Made by a program: the position numbers and the translations under genes
Shown here: in pieces, positions 1 to 7,170 of the stretch
Numbering within the stretch: position 1 is the stretch's first letter
How the letters are laid out: the number at the start of each line of letters is the position of its first letter
The notes under the pieces: generated by a model
The model's database searches: none
The model's input: the letters and a program-made list of their open reading frames with translations, nothing else
What the model was told of the DNA's origin: nothing
Source: Betaproteobacteria bacterium
Lineage (GTDB): Bacteria > Pseudomonadota > Gammaproteobacteria > Burkholderiales > Casimicrobiaceae
NCBI GenBank assembly: GCA_013298455.1
Contig: JAAFHR010000005.1
Location: 1-23,028, forward strand
Direction: 5' to 3'
DNA length: 23,028 nt

Positions 1-1076
1 GCCTCTCTGGCGGCGTGGATTCCGCTGTCACCGCCCATTTGCTCAAGGAGCAAGGCCATGACGTGCTCGGCATCTTCATGAAAAACTGGGAAGATGACGA
101 CAACAGCGAATACTGCTCAACGCGCGAAGATTTGGTCGATGCGGTGAGCGTGGCCGATCACTTGGGGATCGACATCGAAGTGGTGAATTTCGCCACGGAA
201 TACAAGGATCGGGTGTTCACGTATTTCCTGGCGGAATACCAAGCAGGGCGCACGCCCAACCCAGATGTGCTCTGCAACACCGAAATCAAATTCGCGGCGT
301 TTTTGGATCACGCGATGCGGCTCGGCGCAGACAAAATCGCGACTGGGCATTACGCGGGTGTTCGCCAAGGCGCTGACGGCAAATTCGAGCTGTTGAAAGG
401 CGATGACGATTCAAAAGATCAGTCGTATTTTCTGCACCGTTTGAATCAAGCGCAGCTCGCCAAGGCGATGTTTCCGCTCGCCAATCTGCCCAAAAGCGAG
501 GTGCGCGAGATTGCCAAAAAAGTAGGCATTCCAAACTTTGCAAAGAAAGATTCCACCGGCATTTGCTTCATCGGCGAGCGGCCGTTTCGCGAATTTTTGG
601 AACGCTATTTACCGAAAAAACCGGGCAAGATGATTACGCCCGAGGGCGATGTGGTCGGGGCGCATCAAGGCCTCGCCTACTACACGCTCGGTCAGCGTGG
701 TGGTTTGCACATTGGCGGCTCGCGTGAGAGCTCGGGCGAACCTTGGTACGTGGCGGGCAAAGACATGGCAAAAAACACGCTCATCGTGGTGCAAGGCCGC
801 GAGCATGCAGCGCTTCGAAAGCACGACGTGCCGATGCTAAACACGCACTGGATCGGCGCGCTGGAGCCCGCATCGGGAAAGGGTTTCACAGCGGATACCC
901 TATCCGGCTACGGTGCAAAAACGCGCTACCGACAACCCGACGCCGCGTGCGAATTTTTGCCGTCGACGTTGGGCGGAACGCTACGTTTCAGCGAAGGGCA
1001 ATGGGCGCCCACACCGGGTCAATATGCCGTTTTGTATCAAGGCAAGGTGTGCCTGGGCGGCGGTGTGATTGCGTAG
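1..1076 (+). CDS. mnmA: tRNA-specific 2-thiouridylase MnmA (5'-truncated by the window edge)
   Basis: MnmA uses ATP and a persulfide sulfur to thiolate U34 of the tRNAs for Lys, Glu and Gln in the cytoplasm. The frame is open from base 3 and reads LSGGVDSAV at once, which is the PP-loop ATP-pyrophosphatase motif. The GTG at 15 is therefore the valine of that motif and not a start, and the true start lies upstream of the window. Counting that valine as residue 1, the first catalytic cysteine is C87 in NPDVLCNTEIKF and the second is C184 in STGICFIGERPF. GHYA, KDQSYFL and a C-terminal barrel follow. Only about 10 N-terminal residues seem to be missing. The gene is a housekeeping gene and appears unrelated to the catabolic clusters. 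A short hairpin follows the stop codon. Confidence 0.97.
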   Translation, partial: LSGGVDSAVTAHLLKEQGHDVLGIFMKNWEDDDNSEYCSTREDLVDAVSVADHLGIDIEVVNFATEYKDRVFTYFLAEYQAGRTPNPDVLCNTEIKFAAFLDHAMRLGADKIATGHYAGVRQGADGKFELLKGDDDSKDQSYFLHRLNQAQLAKAMFPLANLPKSEVREIAKKVGIPNFAKKDSTGICFIGERPFREFLERYLPKKPGKMITPEGDVVGAHQGLAYYTLGQRGGLHIGGSRESSGEPWYVAGKDMAKNTLIVVQGREHAALRKHDVPMLNTHWIGALEPASGKGFTADTLSGYGAKTRYRQPDAACEFLPSTLGGTLRFSEGQWAPTPGQYAVLYQGKVCLGGGVIA

Positions 1077-1082
1077 CGTTCG

Positions 1083-1099
1083 CTACAACGGCGTTGTAG
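1083..1099 (+). terminator. Possible terminator hairpin after mnmA
   Basis: The arms CTACAAC (1083-1089) and GTTGTAG (1093-1099) form a perfect 7-bp stem around a 3-base loop, starting 6 bases after the mnmA stop. A T-run occurs only about 13 bases later (in gctttttgat), so this is not a textbook intrinsic terminator. Position and symmetry support a 3'-end structure. Confidence 0.4.
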
Positions 1100-1204
1100 A
1101 AACTGTTTCAGCTTTTTGATGATTTGTCCTGCGTTTCGTGGCGTGTGAATCCATGCAAAACGAACATGAAAATTCTGAAATATGCCTGCAACCCCAGATA
1201 AATC

Positions 1205-1219
1205 TTGGCGTTCCGCCAA
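1205..1219 (+). other. Small hairpin in the leader of the secreted-protein gene
   Basis: TTGGCG (1205-1210) and CGCCAA (1214-1219) form a perfect 6-bp inverted repeat with a 3-base loop, 44 bases before the likely start at 1264. Five A residues follow it on + (five T residues precede it in the same sense on -). It could be a leader structure or chance; no function is assigned. Confidence 0.25.
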
Positions 1220-1263
1220 AAAGCTACTGCGCGAAACACTCAGTTCATGCTAACGTTCAAAAT

Positions 1264-1671
1264 ATGAGCCAATCCTCTGATTTCTCTCGCTTTTTACGCT
1301 CTGTCGCAGCGCTGTTGCTGCTCACGTTTTCATCGCAAATTTTCGCGGCCGAAGCCATTTTGGTGATCAATCGCGTCGCTGCCGATCAATACGCCGTCGT
1401 TCGTGCGCCGGGCACCACGCCGATGGGCAACGACGTGATCATCAAAACTAAGTATTGCCACGAGTATTCTCGCAACGAAGACGCGGTGTTGGTCAGTGCG
1501 CAAGACGGTGGCGAGAACGCGCTCTTGTTTGCATCCGGCGCGCAGTGCGAAGTCGTCGGCGTCACCAAAGCGAGTGACCGAAGCTTCAACATCATCGATT
1601 TTCTGATTCAAATCGGCTTGATGGCGCTCACCGGAAAAAATCGCGCAACGCCAATGCCCAAGCGCAACTAA
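1264..1671 (+). CDS. Hypothetical secreted protein, 135 aa
   Basis: I do not recognise a family. The ATG at 1264 is preferred over an upstream GTG at 1138 because it places a classical Sec signal peptide at the N terminus: an arginine-containing start (SRFLRS), a hydrophobic core rich in A and L, and a likely cleavage after IFAA near residue 29. The mature part has about 105 residues with two cysteines (C65 and C95), which could form a periplasmic disulfide, and a hydrophobic stretch near the C terminus (IIDFLIQIGLMAL) followed by a basic tail. No strong Shine-Dalgarno sequence is seen. The stop overlaps the stop of the convergent amidohydrolase gene by four bases. A periplasmic or membrane-attached protein is likely, with function unknown. 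Confidence 0.65.
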   Translation: MSQSSDFSRFLRSVAALLLLTFSSQIFAAEAILVINRVAADQYAVVRAPGTTPMGNDVIIKTKYCHEYSRNEDAVLVSAQDGGENALLFASGAQCEVVGVTKASDRSFNIIDFLIQIGLMALTGKNRATPMPKRN

Positions 1672-2699
1672 CGCGCCTCAAATCCTCGTAAAACACCGAC
1701 CACGTTGTCGCCGATTTCCGCGACCGCGTAGCCGCCTTCCAGCACGAAAAGCGTTGGCAAACCGAGCGACTCGATCAACGCCCCGAGCTTTGGATAGTCC
1801 GACGTTTTGAGCGAGAAATGGCTGATCGGATCGCCTTCAAACGTATCAACGCCGAGCGAGACGATGAGCGCATCCGGCGCGTAGCCCCGAACGCGCTGTA
1901 GCCCCGTTTCGAGCGCAGCAAACCATGACGCAACGGACGCGCCAGCGGGCAGCGGCAAATTCAAATTGAAGCCCACGCCATCGCCCGCGCCGCACTCGTC
2001 GGCATGCCCGAGAAAAAACGGATACTCGGTGATCGGATCGCCGTGAATGCTCACGAAGAGCACGTCGTCCCGCCCATAAAAAATTTCCTGCGTACCGTTG
2101 CCGTGGTGATAATCCACATCCAAAATCGCCACGCGCTTGCAGCCAAGATCGAGCAAGCGTTGCGCGGCAATCGCGGCGTTGTTTAAAAAACAATAGCCGC
2201 CGAAGAAATCACTGCCCGCATGGTGGCCGGGCGGACGCGTTAAAACGAATGCAGCGCGCTCGCCACTACTGAGCAAATCGGCGCCGGTTAACGCGCAATC
2301 GGCACCCGCTCGCGCCGCTGCCCAACTGCCCGAGGTGAGCGGCGTGCCCGAGTCGAAGGAAAACAAACCCATGCGCGCGGCAAAATTTTCCGGCAGCGCG
2401 TCACTGCGCATCCCGCGAATCGGCCACACCGAAGGAAACGCATCGCCCGTGCCGCCGAGAGACTGATATTCAGCGTGGGCCCGACGAAGAAACGAAAGAT
2501 AGCGTGGCGAGTGGACGCGCTCGATGCACGCATCATCGAATGACTTGGGTTGAAGCACGTCGTCAAGCTTCGCCGTTTCAACGGCGCGAAGCACCCAATC
2601 CGCACGCTCAACTTTTTCAAACGCGGCAACTTTTTCGCCTCGAAAAAACTCGTGCTCGGCTTGGTGCGCGCGATGCGCTGCGTTGTAGATCGTTTTCAT
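1668..2699 (-). CDS. aphA: Acetylpolyamine amidohydrolase, histone deacetylase family
   Basis: A zinc-dependent deacetylase predicted to remove acetyl groups from acetylated polyamines in the cytoplasm. Over its 343 residues it matches my recollection of the Mycoplana ramosa acetylpolyamine amidohydrolase. RPPGHHAG supplies the tandem histidines H159/H160. DVDYHHGNG supplies zinc ligands D196 and H198. GVDTFEGDPISHF supplies D285, and EGGYAVAEIG supplies the transition-state tyrosine Y324. All catalytic positions are intact. Length and N terminus (MKTIYNAAHRAHQ) fit the family. It lies 50 bp downstream of the aldolase gene on the same strand, so it may be the last gene of operon A, although no Shine-Dalgarno is obvious. 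AcuC-like deacetylation of proteins is the main alternative; the FGGYCFLNNAAIAAQRLLD region favours the polyamine group. Confidence 0.85.
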   Translation of the reverse strand: MKTIYNAAHRAHQAEHEFFRGEKVAAFEKVERADWVLRAVETAKLDDVLQPKSFDDACIERVHSPRYLSFLRRAHAEYQSLGGTGDAFPSVWPIRGMRSDALPENFAARMGLFSFDSGTPLTSGSWAAARAGADCALTGADLLSSGERAAFVLTRPPGHHAGSDFFGGYCFLNNAAIAAQRLLDLGCKRVAILDVDYHHGNGTQEIFYGRDDVLFVSIHGDPITEYPFFLGHADECGAGDGVGFNLNLPLPAGASVASWFAALETGLQRVRGYAPDALIVSLGVDTFEGDPISHFSLKTSDYPKLGALIESLGLPTLFVLEGGYAVAEIGDNVVGVLRGFEAR

Positions 2700-2749
2700 G
2701 CGCCGTATTTTGCACGCAGATCAATGCCAATCTGCAGCACACGAGCACG

Positions 2750-3547
2750 TCAATCAATCATGCGCGCCAGCTTCGAGTAATCGCTAAACACACGAGCCAC
2801 CATGATCTTGTCCGCTCCCACGGCAAACGCACGAACACCCCGGCTCGACCAACGAGCGATCTGGGCCTGCATCGTCGCGGGTTCGGGTGAAAAAACTGGC
2901 ATCACAACCGGCAGCGATCGGCGCTTCGCCTGCGTGATCACTGCGTCTAACGCAGCAAGCACCGCAGGGTGCTGATGGTCTCCCGCCAACCCCATTGATA
3001 CAGATAAGTCAAAGGGCCCCAGGAGCAGCGCTTTGAGCCCGTCTACGGCACAAATTTCAGCGGCGCGCTCAACGCCTTGAGCCGTCTCAATCATCGCAAT
3101 GACGCCGCAATCGGCCTGCTGCCCCACAAAGTCCTGCCACTGCGTTGCCGAATCTGCCGCCGCGCGAACAATCGGACAGGCACCGCGTTTACCGTGCGGC
3201 GCAAAGCGCGTGTAGGCCACCAGTTCACGCGCCTCGTCGGCAGATTCAACGCCGGGTGCTAAAACACCCACCGCACCCGCATCCAGCGCTTTGTAGAGCG
3301 CCGTGAAATCACCGCGCGGTATGCGAGCCAAGGGTGCGAGCCCGGCCGATTCACAGGCGCGTATCAGCCGTTCGGCCGTCTCGATCCCAAACGCGCCGTG
3401 CTCGCAATCGATGATCGTGAAGTCGAAGTGCGCGTGGCCTAGCGCATCGATGAGCGATTCACTTGCGATCTGCGTCCAAGTACCAATCACGCGGTTTGAT
3501 CCGCGCAGCAACGACGACAAAGTAAGCCGATCCCGCATGTGCGCCAT
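2750..3547 (-). CDS. HpcH/HpaI-family aldolase (4-hydroxy-2-oxo acid aldolase type)
   Basis: A class II metal-dependent aldolase of 265 residues, expected to cleave a 4-hydroxy-2-oxo acid to pyruvate plus an aldehyde in the cytoplasm. The residues known for E. coli HpaI are all present at a constant +5 offset: H50 in DCEHGA (H45), R75 in ARIPRGD (R70), E154 in MIETAQG (E149) and D180 in GPFDLS (D175). The enzyme is therefore predicted active, but the aldehyde partner cannot be read from sequence. Its ATG overlaps the TGA of the upstream E1 fusion gene (TGATG), indicating translational coupling. A citrate-lyase-beta-like member of the same superfamily is less likely because of the HpaI-type motifs. 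Within operon A it may supply pyruvate or a 2-oxo acid to the E1 enzyme. Confidence 0.88.
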   Translation of the reverse strand: MAHMRDRLTLSSLLRGSNRVIGTWTQIASESLIDALGHAHFDFTIIDCEHGAFGIETAERLIRACESAGLAPLARIPRGDFTALYKALDAGAVGVLAPGVESADEARELVAYTRFAPHGKRGACPIVRAAADSATQWQDFVGQQADCGVIAMIETAQGVERAAEICAVDGLKALLLGPFDLSVSMGLAGDHQHPAVLAALDAVITQAKRRSLPVVMPVFSPEPATMQAQIARWSSRGVRAFAVGADKIMVARVFSDYSKLARMID

Positions 3548-5571
3548 CAGTGCATCGAATCGCGGCGCACCAAACGGCGAATCGCGTCGATGATGTCGGC
3601 CTCTTGCGGGATCGTTGCGCGTTCGAGCTTGTCGTTGTAGGGCATCGGGATGTCTTTTGACGTTACGCGAACCACCGGGCCGTCAAGCCAATCAATCGCC
3701 TCCTCTGCCACCAACGCCGAAATTTCAGCGCCGAAGCCAGCGCGCTTCCAACCTTCATGCACCACCACCAAGCGGCTCGTTTTTTTGACGGAATCAAGAA
3801 TGGTTTTCGTATCGAGCGGTCGCAGGGTGCGCGGATCAATCACTTCCACACTGATGCCTTCGCGCTCGAGCTTCGTGGCGGCCGCGAGTGCCTTATCAAC
3901 CATCATCATCGTGGCAACTACCGTGCAATCGCTTCCGTTGCGGCGCACGACGGCTTTGCCAATCGGTAGTGCATACGGGGCTTCCGGCACGGGGTGCGCG
4001 GGTGCCACGTAGAGCAGCTTGTGCTCCAAAAACACCACGGGATTGTTATCGCGAATCGCTGCGATCATCAAGCCTTTGGCATCGTACGCGTTGGAGGGCG
4101 CAATCACCACTAGCCCCGGTACATGCATCAGCCACGATTCCAACGACTGCGAGTGTTGCGCGGCCAAGCGCACGCCGCCACCGGTCGGACCACGAACCAC
4201 CATCGGCACCGTGGGTACGCCGCCGAGCATGAAGCGAAACTTCGCCGCCTGATTCACAAGCGTGTCCATCAGTAGCGTGATGAAGTCAAAAATTTGTACT
4301 TCGACAATCGGCCGTAACCCAGAGATCGCGGCACCGACCCCCGAGAGTCCAATTGCCGCTTCGGAAATTGGCGTGTCGCGCACACGATCGGCACTAAATT
4401 CTTCGATCAAACCGCGCGTGGCAGCAAAGATACCGCCTATTTTTCCGATGTCTTCGCCCATTAGAAAGACCGACGGGTCGCGCCGCATTTCCTGCGCAAA
4501 GGCCTCCCGGAGCGCCTCGGCAAGCGTGAGTTTACGAGGGCTCGCGGTGCCACACCAAAGCTCGGGTTCGCTGTGGCGTTCGTGGGGCGTGCACACTACG
4601 TCTTCAAAGTCATCGAAGCTTGGTTCGCGACTGGCTCGGCCAAAGGCCTCGGCGGCTTGCAAATCGAGCGCGATCTGCTCGCTCGCACTGGTGAGTTTCG
4701 CGAGCGACACGCCATACGTCGTGGTGAGCCGAGAGCCCATTCGAGCAATCGCGTCATGTGTGCGCCATTCCTGCTCCTCGGCCTCCTGGCGGTAGCTCGG
4801 CAGGTTGGCGCGCATTGAATGCTCACCCCAGCGGTAGGTCATGGCTTCAATGAGCGTTGGGCCTTCGCCACGGCGGGCTCGATCAATCGCCTCAAGCACC
4901 GTGAGATAAACGGCTTCTACATCATTGCCATCAATCGTGAAACCCGGCATCGAATACGCTGCTGCCCGTTTGCTGATTTGATCAATGGTGGTTGATTCAC
5001 GCATCGAAGTTGACAGGCCGTACTGATTGTTTTCGCAGAGATAAACAATCGGCAATTTCCAAAGCGATGCAAGATTCAGCGCCTCGTGAAAAATACCCTC
5101 GTTACTTGCGCCATCGCCAAAAAACGCGACGCCCGCGTCACCATTTCCTCGCAGCTTCGCCGCCAGCGCCGCGCCCGTGCCGATGCCAATGCCCGCGCCC
5201 ACCACGCCGTTGGCACCCAAAACATTTTTCGAGAGATCGGCCACATGCATCGAACCGCCCAAACCACGGCAGTATCCATCCACACGCCCCATGAGCTCGG
5301 CCATCATGCGCGATTGCTCGGCGCCCTTGGCAATACAGTGACCATGACCCCGGTGGTGAGTGATGATGAAGTCATCCGGACGCAGCGCGGCGCAGGCACC
5401 CGCTGCAATGGCTTCTTGCCCTACACAGGAATGCGCAGTACCTTTGACGACACCTTCGAGAAAGAGCTCGCGCACGCGTTCATCAAAGCGACGAACGCGC
5501 TGCATCATCGACCAAAGGTCAAGCGCCAGTGCCGGGTCGAGTAGCCTCGCGCCCTGAAAGCGATCGTTCAA
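3547..5571 (-). CDS. Fused E1 alpha-beta thiamine-dependent 2-oxoacid (acetoin/pyruvate-type) dehydrogenase
   Basis: E1 decarboxylates a 2-oxo acid or acetoin on thiamine diphosphate and passes the acyl group to an E2 lipoyl protein. The protein joins an alpha half and a beta half that are usually separate genes. With TTG 5571 as start it has 674 residues. The thiamine-binding motif runs from GDG (about 152-154) to NN (about 181-182), and TYRWGEHSM follows. The beta half starts near residue 345 and contains RDTPISEAAIG with the catalytic Glu, VEVQIFDF and AAQHSQSLES. The frame is open to a TTG at 5634 inside the preceding gene. TTG 5571 is preferred because it lies 8 bases after that gene's stop with a purine-rich AGGGG/AAGG in front. 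No E2 or E3 gene lies in the window. Substrate is uncertain; the acetoin-dehydrogenase family is the closest match by eye. Confidence 0.88.
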   Translation of the reverse strand: MNDRFQGARLLDPALALDLWSMMQRVRRFDERVRELFLEGVVKGTAHSCVGQEAIAAGACAALRPDDFIITHHRGHGHCIAKGAEQSRMMAELMGRVDGYCRGLGGSMHVADLSKNVLGANGVVGAGIGIGTGAALAAKLRGNGDAGVAFFGDGASNEGIFHEALNLASLWKLPIVYLCENNQYGLSTSMRESTTIDQISKRAAAYSMPGFTIDGNDVEAVYLTVLEAIDRARRGEGPTLIEAMTYRWGEHSMRANLPSYRQEAEEQEWRTHDAIARMGSRLTTTYGVSLAKLTSASEQIALDLQAAEAFGRASREPSFDDFEDVVCTPHERHSEPELWCGTASPRKLTLAEALREAFAQEMRRDPSVFLMGEDIGKIGGIFAATRGLIEEFSADRVRDTPISEAAIGLSGVGAAISGLRPIVEVQIFDFITLLMDTLVNQAAKFRFMLGGVPTVPMVVRGPTGGGVRLAAQHSQSLESWLMHVPGLVVIAPSNAYDAKGLMIAAIRDNNPVVFLEHKLLYVAPAHPVPEAPYALPIGKAVVRRNGSDCTVVATMMMVDKALAAATKLEREGISVEVIDPRTLRPLDTKTILDSVKKTSRLVVVHEGWKRAGFGAEISALVAEEAIDWLDGPVVRVTSKDIPMPYNDKLERATIPQEADIIDAIRRLVRRDSMH

Positions 5572-5579
5572 CCTTGCCC

Positions 5580-6725
5580 CTATTTCACGAGTTGCCCAGA
5601 CTTCGAGAGGATCGTGAGATCGACCGCTCCCCAACCACGCCGCGATGTTTCGCTGTAGCGAACGGCAAAGCCACCGATATCGTACTCGCCCAGATTGTTG
5701 AGCGCCGCGATGAGTTTTTCGCGCGTTGGATTCGCACCAACCCGCTTGAGCGCTGCAACCAAAATCCGCGCGCCAGCGTACCCTTCGAGGCTCGAAAAAC
5801 CTGGCGTCTGCCCGCCACCGTACTGCTTTAGATCGCGTTGATAATCGATAACGAGGCGCGATGTTCCGCTATACGGATAGGGCACCGATTGAGCAAAGAT
5901 CACGCCTTGCGCAACAGGTGCGCCAATTTGCTTCACCACGTCGAGCGCTTGCAACGCCGAAATCGCGTAGAGAGTCGCGCTATTGCCCAGTTTTTCGCGC
6001 AACTCCGCAATCAAGGTGCCGCCAACCTTTCCCGCCGTGACCAAAATGACGGCGTCGGGTTTGAGGGCTGCAATACTGGCGGCAGCCTGCTTTGCCGAGG
6101 CGTCAATCTTGTCAGGGGTGAGCTCGTAGGCGGCTTTGCCGACAAAGGCAGCGCCCAGCCGTTTGGTTTCCTCTTCAGTCCGCGTCGCCAGAATCGGGCC
6201 GAACGATGCGCCTAGATGAATCACCGCGATGCGCTGGCGTTGGTAGTTCCGAATCGCATGAGCCACCATGGCGTTGATTTCATCGTCATAGCCTGCACGA
6301 AATGGAAAGAAGTTCGCCGCTGACACAACCGACTTGTCGCCCTGCAACGGCGCAACAATCGGCAGCTTGAGTTGCGCCAGTACGTTATCTTTCGATAGCG
6401 CTGCCAACCCACCGCTTCCAACAAATCCAGCGAGCGCGATGACTTCTCTGTCATCAGCCAGCGCCTTGGTCATCTCGACCATTTTCTGAGCGTTGAATCC
6501 GTCATCGATGTTTCGAATCGATAAACGATTACCACGAATGCCGCCCTGTTCGTTGATCCGCTTAAAGTAGATTTGGTAGCCCAACTCCAAACCTTTGGCC
6601 AATTCCGCCGAATTGGGATGCGTCTTTGAGGCGATTTGCGCGACGACCAAATCAGCGGCATTGACGTACCCAAAAAGTGCGCTCGCGGCAACAGCACTCA
6701 ACGACAAACGGGCGAACAGTTTCAT
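5580..6725 (-). CDS. ABC-type periplasmic substrate-binding protein, branched-chain amino acid (LivK-like) family
   Basis: A 381-residue secreted receptor of the Peripla_BP_6 type. A Sec signal peptide (MKLFARLSLSAVAASALFGY) ends with likely cleavage after VNA at residue 23. The mature protein begins with family-typical features: a strand leading into HPNSAELAKGLELGYQIYF, then INEQGGIRGNRL, GFVGSGGLAAL and LPIVAPLQGDKS. Such proteins bind amino acids, aromatic acids or amides, and the ligand here is unknown. A good Shine-Dalgarno (AAGGA) precedes the ATG. No ABC permease or ATPase occurs in the window, while a TRAP system sits just upstream, so it either serves a transporter encoded elsewhere or has a sensing role. 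It lies between the RidA-like gene (39 bp gap) and the E1 gene (8 bp gap). Confidence 0.9.
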   Translation of the reverse strand: MKLFARLSLSAVAASALFGYVNAADLVVAQIASKTHPNSAELAKGLELGYQIYFKRINEQGGIRGNRLSIRNIDDGFNAQKMVEMTKALADDREVIALAGFVGSGGLAALSKDNVLAQLKLPIVAPLQGDKSVVSAANFFPFRAGYDDEINAMVAHAIRNYQRQRIAVIHLGASFGPILATRTEEETKRLGAAFVGKAAYELTPDKIDASAKQAAASIAALKPDAVILVTAGKVGGTLIAELREKLGNSATLYAISALQALDVVKQIGAPVAQGVIFAQSVPYPYSGTSRLVIDYQRDLKQYGGGQTPGFSSLEGYAGARILVAALKRVGANPTREKLIAALNNLGEYDIGGFAVRYSETSRRGWGAVDLTILSKSGQLVK

Positions 6726-6764
6726 GAGTCGATCCTTTCAAACACAGTTAACAACACGCATTGA

Positions 6765-7169
6765 TCACGCGCCCTTTACGGCGGTAACCTTCACTTCGCA
6801 AACGATTCCGGGCATTGAAAAACTGGCGACCCCAAAGCCCGTCCAGGTGGGCGTTGTGTCACCAAGAAATTGATCCTTGACCTCCATAAAGAGCGGCAAG
6901 TCGCCCGGGAAATTGAGAAACCAAGTTTCGAGCTCGACCACATCCGAAAACTCAAAGCCAGCGGCTGCAAGTACTTTTCCGACGTTGCGAAACGCTTGTG
7001 CAAACTGCGCACGCCGATCGGTCACCACGTTTAGCTGCTCGTCGCGCCCCACTTGTCCCGACACGTAGAGCGTGTCGCCAATCAACACGCCCGGCGCGTA
7101 GTGAAAGCGCTCGACTAGGTTTTCCATCCCTGGCGGAACAATCAACCGCCGAGTGCCAGAGGGTTTCAT
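6765..7169 (-). CDS. RidA (YjgF/YER057c/UK114) family protein lacking the catalytic arginine
   Basis: RidA proteins are small trimeric enzymes; the archetype hydrolyses reactive enamines and imines to keto acids. This 134-residue protein shows the fold signature GDTLYVSGQVGRDE, a central QFAQAFRNVGKVLAAAGFEF helix and a C-terminal VCEVKVTAV strand in which E125 matches the conserved glutamate. At the position of the E. coli RidA arginine R105, within P-x-R, it has P-T-W (W109). It is thus probably not a canonical imine deaminase but one of the other Rid subfamilies, some of which act in ring or lactam catabolism. Its ATG starts one base after the stop of the large permease gene, so the two are probably translationally coupled. 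The deviation is seen directly; the loss of activity is inferred. Confidence 0.88.
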   Translation of the reverse strand: MKPSGTRRLIVPPGMENLVERFHYAPGVLIGDTLYVSGQVGRDEQLNVVTDRRAQFAQAFRNVGKVLAAAGFEFSDVVELETWFLNFPGDLPLFMEVKDQFLGDTTPTWTGFGVASFSMPGIVCEVKVTAVKGA

Positions 7170-7170
7170 G

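Noticed and set aside
15..17. GTG as start codon of mnmA
   Set aside because: The frame is open upstream and this codon is the valine of the SGGVDS PP-loop motif, so the gene is cut by the window edge.
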